Source: an uncultured Dehalococcoidia bacterium
GTDB lineage: Bacteria > Chloroflexota > Dehalococcoidia > Tepidiformales > Tepidiformaceae
Assembly: GCA_937954195.1 (NCBI GenBank)
Contig: CALFYR010000274.1
Span: 1-7,264, forward strand
Length of the DNA stretch: 7,264 nucleotides
Direction: 5' to 3'
Of the stretch, positions 1 through 5,285 are shown piece after piece; positions within the stretch are counted from its first letter, which is position 1, and each line of letters opens with the position of its first letter. Under the pieces are notes generated by a model. It saw only the letters and a list, made by a program, of their open reading frames with translations. It did no database searches and was not told where the DNA came from. The position numbers were made by a program, and so were the translations under genes.

Positions 1-112
1 ACTGCGGCGGCGCGGGCCGCTCACCCTGCTGCACGGGATGCGAGACGCTTCCCGCAACTACGCGCTCGTGGTGCGCGAACTCCTGGAGAAAGACAAGGAC
101 AATGAACTATGA
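1..112 (+). CDS. DUF488 family protein, C-terminal fragment (cut by window edge)
   Basis: Reading from base 2, 36 codons run to a TGA at 110-112. The peptide contains GPLTLLHGMRDASRNYALVV, which lines up with the C-terminus of the complete DUF488 protein at 1724-2092 (GPITLVYSAHDEVHNDAVVL): the G-P-x-T-L strand, the D, the N and the A-x-V-x-R-x-L helix all match. DUF488 proteins (E. coli YeaO type) are small soluble proteins of unknown function. The gene overlaps the next start codon by 11 bases, which suggests translational coupling with the cyclo-ligase gene. Only the tail is visible, so the length and integrity of the rest cannot be judged. Confidence 0.6.
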   Translation, partial: LRRRGPLTLLHGMRDASRNYALVVRELLEKDKDNEL

Positions 113-1187
113 ATCCCTGGATACGCCCGCATGGCGCGCCCTCGCCCGTGCCGATCTCCTCGCGCGGCGCACGGCGTTGCCTGCTGAGGATCGGCGCCGC
201 ATGGACGCCCGCGTCACCGAGTTGCTCGAATTCGGCTTCGGAGCGCTGCGCGGGTTGGTGGTGGGCACCTACTGGCCGATGAAAGGCGAGTTCGACCCGC
301 GCGTGGCGGTCAAGCGCCTGCGAGACCGCGGCGCTCGGGCCGCGCTGCCCGTCGTAGTGCAGAAGGCCGCGCCGCTGCAGTTTCGCGAATGGTGGCCGGG
401 GTTGGAAACAAGGCCGGGAGTCTTCGGCCTGCCCGTGCCGCAGGGCTCGCCGGTCGTGGTTCCCGATGCGTTGCTGATCCCCCCGGTCGGGATCGACGCC
501 ATGGGCTATCGGCTCGGATACGGTGGCGGCTATTTCGATCGCACCCTCGCCGCGCTCTCGCCACAGCCGCTGAAGGTCGCCGTGGCCCGCGAAGCGAGCC
601 GCATGGACACGATCCATCCCCAGCCCCACGATATTCCGATGGACTTCGTCGTCACCGAGGCGGGCGTGCACGAGGTGACCGCTACGGGGTTGCGGCTGGT
701 GGAGCGGCTCGCCGACGTCGATCGGCTCGTGACTCGCCTGCTCGAGCAGCGTCGGAGCATGTCGCAAGACGAGATATCGGAGCTCCTCAACACGCTGCTG
801 GAAGCCGAGCGCGCGGGAGCCATGGTGATCAACGCCTTCATCGGCGAGCTCCCGCTTCCGGCCGATGCTCGCGCGGAGCTGCTGCGCCTGCAGCGCGATG
901 AGAGCGGCAACTGCGCCGTGCTGCTGCGCCTGCTCCGCGGCATGGGAGCCGAGCCGAGCAAGGCAGTCGGAAGCTTCTTCGAGAAGGCGCTCGCCGTGCG
1001 AGGCGTGCGCCCGCGGCTGGAGTTTCTCAATCGTGGCCAGGCGTGGGTGGCGCGGCGCATCGCTGCGGCGCTGCCGCGCATCCAGGACGCCGAGGTTCGC
1101 AACGCTTTGCGCTCGATGCGCGACTCCCATTTCGCCAACATCCGCTCCTGCGAGGATCTGCTGGCCGGGGACCTGCCCCCGTCATGA
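102..1187 (+). CDS. ygfA: 5-formyltetrahydrofolate cyclo-ligase fused to a DUF6306-like domain
   Basis: This gene encodes 361 aa in two parts. Residues about 8-200 are a 5-formyltetrahydrofolate cyclo-ligase (5-FCL), which converts 5-formyl-THF to 5,10-methenyl-THF with ATP in the cytoplasmic one-carbon pool. Visible signatures are VGTYWPMKGEFDPR and the nucleotide-binding glycine-rich motif at 134-147 (GYRLGYGGGYFDR). The usual 5-FCL is about 180-200 aa, so it is complete here. Residues about 220-361 resemble the DUF6306 family, helical and possibly ferritin-like: LNTLLEAERAGA, then FFEKALAVRG, then FLNRGQAWVARR and a final SHFANI. Such domains are usually separate small proteins. The reading frame is open across the junction near M220, so this is a true fusion in the sequence. 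ATG 102 is the only good start; the candidate Shine-Dalgarno GGAG at 85-88 is rather far (13 bases), and the upstream gene overlaps by 11 bases. The function of the second domain is unknown. Confidence 0.88.
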   Translation: MNYESLDTPAWRALARADLLARRTALPAEDRRRMDARVTELLEFGFGALRGLVVGTYWPMKGEFDPRVAVKRLRDRGARAALPVVVQKAAPLQFREWWPGLETRPGVFGLPVPQGSPVVVPDALLIPPVGIDAMGYRLGYGGGYFDRTLAALSPQPLKVAVAREASRMDTIHPQPHDIPMDFVVTEAGVHEVTATGLRLVERLADVDRLVTRLLEQRRSMSQDEISELLNTLLEAERAGAMVINAFIGELPLPADARAELLRLQRDESGNCAVLLRLLRGMGAEPSKAVGSFFEKALAVRGVRPRLEFLNRGQAWVARRIAAALPRIQDAEVRNALRSMRDSHFANIRSCEDLLAGDLPPS

Positions 1188-1349
1188 CAGCCTGGGGATG
1201 GCACAGCGGGGGGGGTGAATGAAGAACGTCGTGTCGACGCCCGCAGTGCTTTCCGCCCAGATATACCGGCCGTGCGTGTTCACGATGTCCTTCGTGATCG
1301 GTAGGCCCAGGTCGACGCCATGATCGCTGGATTCGGATGACCTTGAGAA
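1182..1349 (-). pseudogene. Histidine kinase C-terminal relic (HATPase end)
   Basis: On the minus strand the frame ending at TGA 1182-1184 reads HGVDLGLPITKDIVNTHG, then YIWAESTAGVDTTFFIHPP. This is the G2 box and final strand region of a sensor histidine kinase ATPase domain, normally of the form GxGLGLPITK-IV--HGG-IWAES-PG-GTTF. The conserved second glycine of the G2 box is D here, and the HGG turn is HGR. Nothing upstream (towards higher coordinates) shows the H box, N box or G1 box, so only about 50 codons of the kinase remain. The stop overlaps the end of the cyclo-ligase gene by a few bases. It is a decayed fragment with no expected activity. Confidence 0.6.
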
Positions 1350-1723
1350 GGACGCTTGCTCCTGCCTTCGCGGCCGCGTCTGCGTCGAGAACGCCGACGC
1401 TGCTCAATCGAATGGAAGGTCGCCGCCGTGGCATTTCGCGTCCAAGCTTTCGAGCGGGCCGTGGGGTATCGTGGGCCGCGTCCCGCGCGGCACGGTCCGT
1501 TTATGCTCCACGCGGTACGTCAAAAACTTCACAAACGCTTCAGCTATCGAACACTTTGCTGACATGGAAGTGATGGAAGCGATCTGGGTGGTTTCCGAAA
1601 TGCGCGCGGGTGGCGCCTATGCCCACTCGAATCTCGCGATCGACACCATGAAACGCGTGGAAGCCAGGCGGGGCGGAGCAAAGGCGACGGACGCCACCTG
1701 ACGCGGCGCGTGGGCCGATCCCC
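1188..1723. other. Gene-poor, decayed intergenic stretch
   Basis: About 535 bases lie between the end of the cyclo-ligase gene and the end of the DUF488 gene without a recognisable intact gene. The left third holds the histidine kinase relic. The middle (1350-1560) has several short overlapping open frames, none with a recognisable family motif or a convincing Shine-Dalgarno. The right end holds a small unrecognised ORF at 1564-1701. I see no clear terminator after either flanking gene, although both read into this region. Confidence 0.5.
1564..1701 (+). CDS. Small hypothetical ORF, possibly a gene fragment
   Basis: A 45-codon frame starts at ATG 1564 and ends at TGA 1699-1701. It begins MEVMEAIWVVSEMRAGGAYA and continues with HSNLAIDTMKRVEARRGG. 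The composition (amphipathic helix, then a basic tail) looks like real protein rather than an antisense shadow, and the frame stays open upstream to 1471 without a good start. I do not recognise the family. There is no strong Shine-Dalgarno before ATG 1564. It may be the C-terminal stump of a larger gene lost in the same events that left the kinase relic beside it. Confidence 0.25.
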   Translation: MEVMEAIWVVSEMRAGGAYAHSNLAIDTMKRVEARRGGAKATDAT

Positions 1724-2092
1724 TTACCTTCCCAGGATCAGGTCGCGCAGCACGACCGCGTCGTTATGCACCTCGTCATGGGCCGAATACACGAGTGTGA
1801 TCGGTCCCGCGCGTGCCAGGGCTCGCAATTGGTCCAGCAGCTCGACGTTGAGGCGCACCTCTTGGACATAGCGACGGCGAAATTCCTCCCACCGGGCAGG
1901 GTCATGCCCGAACCACTTTCGCAATTCGGTACTTGGCGCGATGTCCTTCATCCACTGATCGAGCGCGGCGTGCGCCTTCGAGACCCCACGCGGCCACAAC
2001 CTGTCGACCAGGATCCGGGTGCCGTCCCCGGCGGCAGGAGGTTCGTAGGTGCGCTTGAGCCTGACGTGGGTCGCTGCGATCCTCGTGCTCAT
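1724..2092 (-). CDS. DUF488 family protein (YeaO-like)
   Basis: This gene encodes 122 aa, close to the roughly 115-120 aa usual for YeaO-type DUF488 proteins. The hallmark RILVDRLWPRGVSK is at residues about 28-41, followed by LDQWMKDIAPSTELRKWFGH and a WEEFRRRYVQE helix. The C-terminus GPITLVYSAHDEVHNDAVVL closes the domain. The family is soluble and widely distributed; its biochemical role is not established. The start is set at ATG 2090-2092 rather than a longer in-frame start (to 2125) because an excellent purine-rich Shine-Dalgarno (AAGGAAGGGG, minus strand, 2099-2108) sits just upstream of it. The gene stands alone, with IS21 debris upstream. It is a paralogue of the fragment at 1-112. 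Confidence 0.9.
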   Translation of the reverse strand: MSTRIAATHVRLKRTYEPPAAGDGTRILVDRLWPRGVSKAHAALDQWMKDIAPSTELRKWFGHDPARWEEFRRRYVQEVRLNVELLDQLRALARAGPITLVYSAHDEVHNDAVVLRDLILGR

Positions 2093-2229
2093 CAGTTGCC
2101 CCTTCCTTTGCTTTCGAGTAACCACGGTGGATTGTGAACGTTTCTAGAGACACGGTCTGGTGAAAACACCATGACCGAAGCAGCACGGCCCGGCAGCGAA
2201 CTGGAGGAAGCGGCGCTATCGCCGCCGTG

Positions 2230-2384
2230 GACACGCTCGATAATCATCGTGATGGCGCCGGGTGTTGAAGCCGGCCGGAACTTGGCCACTTTAAGAGGGT
2301 TAATGGTCTTCAGTTGCAGTGCTTGAGGCGGTAGCTCTCGTTGCCGGTCTCGACGATGTCGCAGTGATGGGTCAGGCGGTCGAG
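2230..2384 (-). mobile_element. IS21-family remnant: IstB C-terminal tail plus element end
   Basis: Reading on the minus strand, 2310-2381 encodes DRLTHHCDIVETGNESYRLK, which is the conserved C-terminus of IstB, the helper ATPase of IS21-family elements (typical form LLDRLTHHC-I-ETGNESYRF). After its stop comes a sequence typical of IS21 ends, with TGGCCAAGTTCCGGCCGG on the minus strand (about 2271-2288). That motif resembles the two repeats at 5164-5206. The rest of istB and all of istA are missing; the inward side runs straight into the EF-G-like gene. The exact outer boundary cannot be set from sequence alone; 2230 is a guess. The IstB tail assignment is strong, the terminal-repeat assignment is inference. 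Confidence 0.6.
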
Positions 2385-2870
2385 CGGGGCGTAGTGGCTG
2401 AGTTTCATCGCGTGCTCTGCGGTGCCGCCAGAGAGAGCCGTGAGGCGCTCGCTCAGCCCAAGAAGGTCGCGCAGCGGCGCCCGGGCGCGGAAGACGAAGG
2501 TGCGCCCGCGCTGGCATTCCTCCTCGATGCGGACGTCGCGCTGGCGCAGCTCCTGCAGGACCGCGAGCGAGTGCTCGCGGCGTACGACCACGCGCAGGGC
2601 CATCACAGGCTGCTGGAGCGGATGGCCGGGGAGGCACCGCACGCGCGGCGGGCGGACGTCCACGGCGTCGCCGTAGCGCTGCTGCAGCACCGCGACGGGC
2701 CGCTCTAGGGCGTCCTCGTGGGCGGCAAACATCGCGAGCCCGCGTTGCGTCGCCTCGAAACGCGAGTCCTCGGTCTCGTCCAGGCTGGCGAGGGCCTCGC
2801 GCGCGAAGTCGAGCTGCGAATCTTTGTTGCGGTGGCGCACCACCCGCTCGAGGGGGAGCTGGATGTACAT
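2310..2870 (-). CDS. EF-G domain V-like protein with an IstB-derived C-terminal tail
   Basis: This gene encodes 186 aa. Residues about 75-163 resemble the C-terminal domain V of elongation factor G and TetM-type factors: QQPVMALRVVV opening strand, REHSLAVLQELRQRDVRIEEE helix and strand, then RARAPLRDLLGLSERLTALS-GGTAEH and a final LSHYAPL. There is no GTPase domain, so it cannot act as an EF-G; a role in binding ribosomes or translation factors is only a guess. Residues 1-70 (MYIQLPLERVVRHR...) are not recognised. Residues 164-186 (from DRLTHHC) are the tail of IstB, joined in frame, so the native C-terminus was probably replaced by an IS21 insertion and deletion. The start ATG 2868-2870 has a very strong Shine-Dalgarno (GGGAGGAG on the minus strand, 2877-2884), and rnk ends only 16 bases upstream, so the two form an operon. 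Confidence 0.75.
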   Translation of the reverse strand: MYIQLPLERVVRHRNKDSQLDFAREALASLDETEDSRFEATQRGLAMFAAHEDALERPVAVLQQRYGDAVDVRPPRVRCLPGHPLQQPVMALRVVVRREHSLAVLQELRQRDVRIEEECQRGRTFVFRARAPLRDLLGLSERLTALSGGTAEHAMKLSHYAPLDRLTHHCDIVETGNESYRLKHCN

Positions 2871-2886
2871 GGCCGTCTCCTCCCGT

Positions 2887-3309
2887 TCAGCGGTTGAAAT
2901 CGCCCGAAGCCTCGGGCTGGTAGTGGATCTCCAGCACGCGGATCGCCCGCGGGCTGCCGTCGGGCAGCTCGACCTCGGCGACGGCGCCCACCGTGCGCCC
3001 CAGCAGCGCCCGGCCGACCGGCGAGAGCACGGAGATGCGGCGCTCGGCGATCGACATTTCGGCGGGATAGGTGAGGGTGACGCGGGAGGCGAGGCCGGTC
3101 TGCTCGTCCTTGAAGGAAACGGTCGAGTTCATGGTGACGACGTCCGGCGAGACCCGCGGGCCGGGGACGATCTCGGCGTCGGTCTCGACCTGCTCGACGA
3201 GGTCGCGAAGGCCCGGCAGGCCGCGGCCGCCATCGGGAAGGCGGTGGCCCAGTTCGCGGATGCGCGCGGCATCCAGCTCGGTCACGACGAGGGGGGTGTA
3301 GTACATCAT
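2887..3309 (-). CDS. rnk: Rnk-type regulator, GreA/GreB-like (regulator of nucleoside diphosphate kinase)
   Basis: This gene encodes 140 aa, near the roughly 136 aa of E. coli Rnk. Residues about 1-48 form a short N-terminal helical part (TELDAARIRELGHRL, then GLRDLVEQVE). Residues about 52-135 are the GreA/GreB-like C-terminal domain: VTMNSTVSFKDEQTG, LTYPAEM, ISVLSPVGRALLGRTVG and a final LPDGSPRAIRVLEI strand. Rnk proteins interact with RNA polymerase like Gre factors, but the coiled coil is too short to reach the active site. The start is at ATG 3307-3309, with a second ATG directly after it at 3304-3306. AAAGGAG on the minus strand (3316-3322) lies 6 bases before the first; longer in-frame starts to 3387 lack a Shine-Dalgarno. 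It is the first gene of a two-gene operon with the EF-G domain V-like gene. Confidence 0.9.
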   Translation of the reverse strand: MMYYTPLVVTELDAARIRELGHRLPDGGRGLPGLRDLVEQVETDAEIVPGPRVSPDVVTMNSTVSFKDEQTGLASRVTLTYPAEMSIAERRISVLSPVGRALLGRTVGAVAEVELPDGSPRAIRVLEIHYQPEASGDFNR

Positions 3310-3406
3310 GGCGTTCTCCTTTGCGGGCCGGCGCATCGCGCGCATGGCCCGAATACCGATGCCGTGGAAAGGGAGCCGGCGCGCCATGCGCGCGGGCTCG
3401 GGATCA

Positions 3407-3412
3407 ATTCTA
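3407..3412 (-). promoter_or_regulatory. Candidate -10 box upstream of rnk (proximal)
   Basis: TAGAAT on the minus strand lies about 100 bases before the rnk start. It matches five of six bases of the sigma70 -10 consensus. No good -35 box is found 16-18 bases further upstream, so this is a weak call. Confidence 0.25.
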
Positions 3413-3574
3413 GGGAGGGGAGGCCCGGAAGCCGCCGGAAGGGGAACCCGCTTGTTTCGCGGGGCCTTCGGGCGCGGCTACCGGGCCGCGGAGACGAAGG
3501 CCGTCGCGCGGCCCGGACTGGTGCGGGGCTGCGTTGCCAGAATGATGCGGGCAGGACGGGTCTTCATGAGTTGT

Positions 3575-3580
3575 ATTCTA
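3575..3580 (-). promoter_or_regulatory. Candidate -10 box upstream of rnk (distal)
   Basis: A second TAGAAT on the minus strand; 17 bases upstream is TGGCCC, a poor -35. The predicted start site falls at about 3567-3568, exactly at the ATG of the 29-codon frame at 3478-3567, so any transcript would begin leaderless for that frame and carry a long structured leader before rnk. Confidence 0.3.
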
Positions 3581-3652
3581 CCCTGAATCGCCAGCGCGGG
3601 CCACTGCGGCGAGGCCTCGTCGGGCCGATCCGTTCCCTCTTGCGGGGCTCGC

Positions 3653-3681
3653 TTGCCGAGGCGTCGCAATTCACGTTAAAT
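3653..3681 (+). promoter_or_regulatory. Candidate sigma70 promoter of the diguanylate cyclase gene
   Basis: TTGCCG at 3653-3658 and TTAAAT at 3676-3681 are separated by exactly 17 bases; each matches four of six consensus bases. The predicted transcription start is near 3688, which coincides with the only plausible in-frame start (GTG 3688) of the GGDEF gene. Confidence 0.35.
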
Positions 3682-3687
3682 CGATGC

Positions 3688-4761
3688 GTGGAAACCACCC
3701 TTGGGCCCGCATCCGTCTGCTCATCTTTCGGGATCGATTACCTGAGAATCCGCGAGACCCTTGCAGCGCTCCGACTCCGTGACGAGGATGCCGGCCTTGC
3801 GGACCGAATTCGCACGGAAGTCATCGGACAAGGAGCCGGGCAAGTCGTCGATGCGTGCCTCGATGCGTTGGCGGGCCTCACGGAATCCGCGCTCCTGCAG
3901 ACGGGTCCGGATGCCCGGGCCTTCCGGCACGCCTGGTGCGATCGGCTGCAGCGCTTCGGCGCGGGCTTCGATACTCCCGCCTATTTCGCGGAGCACCTGT
4001 CCTTGCCTGCGACGCCCGCCCAGGCCGGCTTTTCGCTGCGCCTGCTGCAGATGCAGCACCACGTGACGCAACAGGTCCTCCTCGAGCGACTCGAGGAACG
4101 ATTCCGGCACGATCCCGGGGCAGCGCGGGCACTGGCGTCCTGCCTCCGCAAGCTCACTGCCCTGAACCTCCTCCTGGCCACCGAGGGATTCCATCGGCGT
4201 GAAACCGACGGGCTGCGGGGCGCGCTGGCCGACTTGCGCGCCGAGGCGACCAGGCTCTATCGAAGCGCGGCGACGGACGAACTCACGGGGGCGATGAGCT
4301 TCAGCCACACGATGGACGCGCTCGATCGCCAGGTCGGGAAATCGGCGGAATCGGGAAGGCCCCTTTGCGTCCTGATGGCTGACCTCGACTTCTTCAAGAA
4401 GGTGAACGATACCTACGGCCACCTGGTGGGCGACATCGTGCTGAAGCACACCGCCGAGCGCATCAGGTCCGCCATGCGGGACTTCGACATCGTGGGGCGG
4501 TTCGGCGGCGAGGAATTCGTCATCCTGATGGCGAACACCGATCTGGAACTCGGCAAAGCAATCGCGGAGAGAATTCGCCAGAGCATCGCGCAGGCTCCCT
4601 TCCACGTGAAGAAGCACACCATCGACGTGACCATCAGCATCGGGGTGGCGCTGTTGAAGCCGGGCGAGACGCGCGACGCGGTCCTGGAGCGCGCGGACGC
4701 CGCCATGTACGCCGCGAAAATGGCCGGACGCAATCGGGTGATGGTCGTCGGGGACGCGTGA
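3688..4761 (+). CDS. Diguanylate cyclase with a globin-like N-terminal sensor domain
   Basis: From GTG 3688 the product is 357 aa. Residues about 193-355 are a GGDEF domain that makes cyclic di-GMP from two GTP: DELTGAMSF start, metal-binding LMADLDFFKKVNDTYGHLVGD, catalytic GGEEF at 273-277, and closing ADAAMYAAKMAGRNRV. The inhibitory I-site RxxD is present (RDFD, 264-267), five residues before GGEEF, so product inhibition is expected. Residues about 25-165 resemble the globin-coupled sensor fold: ALRLRDEDAGLADRI, then RFGAGFDTPAYFAEHL and a long helix after AGFSLRLL. The position where heme-binding members carry the proximal His reads PATPAQAGFSL (around 107-117), so heme binding is doubtful. 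There is no membrane segment. The frame stays open far upstream, but that part is antisense to rnk. The start has no Shine-Dalgarno and is uncertain; TTG 3640 is an alternative. The domain assignment of the sensor is inference. Confidence 0.85.
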   Translation: METTLGPASVCSSFGIDYLRIRETLAALRLRDEDAGLADRIRTEVIGQGAGQVVDACLDALAGLTESALLQTGPDARAFRHAWCDRLQRFGAGFDTPAYFAEHLSLPATPAQAGFSLRLLQMQHHVTQQVLLERLEERFRHDPGAARALASCLRKLTALNLLLATEGFHRRETDGLRGALADLRAEATRLYRSAATDELTGAMSFSHTMDALDRQVGKSAESGRPLCVLMADLDFFKKVNDTYGHLVGDIVLKHTAERIRSAMRDFDIVGRFGGEEFVILMANTDLELGKAIAERIRQSIAQAPFHVKKHTIDVTISIGVALLKPGETRDAVLERADAAMYAAKMAGRNRVMVVGDA

Positions 4762-4784
4762 AGGGAAGCGCGCCGCAGCGCGGG

Positions 4785-5138
4785 TCAGGCCGTGGCAGCC
4801 GCGACCCGACCGAAGTCCAGGTGATGCATGCTCTCGCGCAGGATGAGCAGCGCGGCGGCGATGTCACGTCCGTGCGGCAGTTCGTCGGAGGCGACGGGCA
4901 TGCCATGGGTTCGCGAGGCGAGCCGTTGGAACAGTGCCTCGACGGCGTCCCGCTCGAGGCCCGCGCCAGGCAAGCCGAGGCCCGGAAGGGCTTGAAGGAG
5001 GGGGTCCGCAATCGAGAGATCGCTCCGATCGACTCCCTCGACGCGCAATCCCGTCAAGGCTGCAAACCGGCGCGGTGAATTGAACAGGATTCTGTGCCGA
5101 ATCCTGACCCGGAGACCCTGCCGAAACGCTTCAGACAA
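4785..5138 (-). CDS. Hypothetical protein, probably 5'-truncated
   Basis: The minus-strand frame runs from a stop at 5139-5141 to TGA at 4785-4787. Codons from about 5075 onward have very high third-position GC (CTC, GGC, GCC, ATC), which marks genuine coding sequence. The peptide includes LTGLRVEGVDRSDLSIADPL, LASRTHGMPVASDELP and ends AAALLILRESMHHLDFGRVA. I do not recognise the family; it looks soluble and helical at the C-terminus. The first codon available is TTG 5136-5138 without a good Shine-Dalgarno, and the first 20 residues (basic, FRQGLRVRIRHRILF) look unlike the rest. The IS21-like repeats begin 25 bases further upstream, so the true 5' end was probably lost there. It converges on the diguanylate cyclase gene with a 23-base gap. 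Confidence 0.5.
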   Translation of the reverse strand: MSEAFRQGLRVRIRHRILFNSPRRFAALTGLRVEGVDRSDLSIADPLLQALPGLGLPGAGLERDAVEALFQRLASRTHGMPVASDELPHGRDIAAALLILRESMHHLDFGRVAAATA

Positions 5139-5163
5139 TCATGCGCTTACCTCCGCTCGCCGC

Positions 5164-5206
5164 TGGTCAGTTTTCCGCGCCGAAAGTGGTCAAGCGTTCA
5201 CGCCGG
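5164..5206 (+). mobile_element. IS21-like terminal repeats (element scar)
   Basis: Two spaced related units, TGGTCAGTTTTCCGCGCCGA at 5164-5183 and TGGTCAAGCGTTCACGCCGG at 5187-5206, match at 13 of 20 positions and start 23 bases apart. Repeated transposase-binding units of this kind lie at the ends of IS21-family elements. The second unit also matches the minus-strand sequence next to the IstB relic at 2271-2288 (about 15 of 18 positions with a two-base gap). No transposase coding sequence is visible beside it, so this is a leftover end. The family assignment is inference from pattern and from the IstB tail elsewhere in the window. Confidence 0.45.
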
Positions 5207-5285
5207 TTTGCAGATGCACGACTTGTGCAGGTTCCGGCTCCTCGTCCTCATTACGCGGACGGGCTTGGGCGTGTATCCGAACCAA

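Larger units (their letters stand above)
3310..3687. other. Divergent intergenic region between rnk and the diguanylate cyclase gene, with strong hairpins
   Basis: No conserved gene is visible here. Two inverted repeats stand out. One is imperfect: CCGGAAGG 3435-3442 pairs with CCTTCGGG around 3465-3472 with one mismatch, and inside it CCCGC 3447-3451 pairs with GCGGG 3459-3463. The other is a perfect 10 bp repeat: CCGGGCCGCG 3481-3490 and CGCGGCCCGG 3507-3516, with a 16-base loop. Neither is followed by a T-run on either strand, so they are not ordinary terminators. If rnk is transcribed from the upstream candidate promoter near 3575, they lie in a leader of about 260 bases. A 29-codon frame (3478-3567, minus, MKTRPARIILATQ...) covers the second repeat; it has no Shine-Dalgarno and no known relative. 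Confidence 0.45.

Noticed and set aside
21..1130. Long minus-strand open frame opposite the cyclo-ligase gene
   Set aside because: It is the antisense shadow of a well-supported gene; the peptide is rich in R, H and Q with no motif.
2154..2176. Hairpin GGTC-GGTG-AAAA-CACC-GACC as a terminator
   Set aside because: The stem is short and interrupted and neither strand has a T-run after it.
2319..2708. Plus-strand open frame opposite the EF-G-like gene
   Set aside because: The minus strand has the ribosome site, domain pattern and operon context; this is a shadow.
2824..3687. Long N-terminal extension of the diguanylate cyclase frame
   Set aside because: This part is antisense to rnk and its leader, with shadow-like composition; similarity to sensor domains begins only after 3700.
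4765..4785. Small GC hairpin between the convergent genes as a terminator
   Set aside because: Only a 5 bp stem without any T-run.
5214..5228. TGCAC-GACTT-GTGCA inverted repeat after the ytfL-type gene
   Set aside because: A 5 bp stem with no T-run is too weak to call a terminator or operator.
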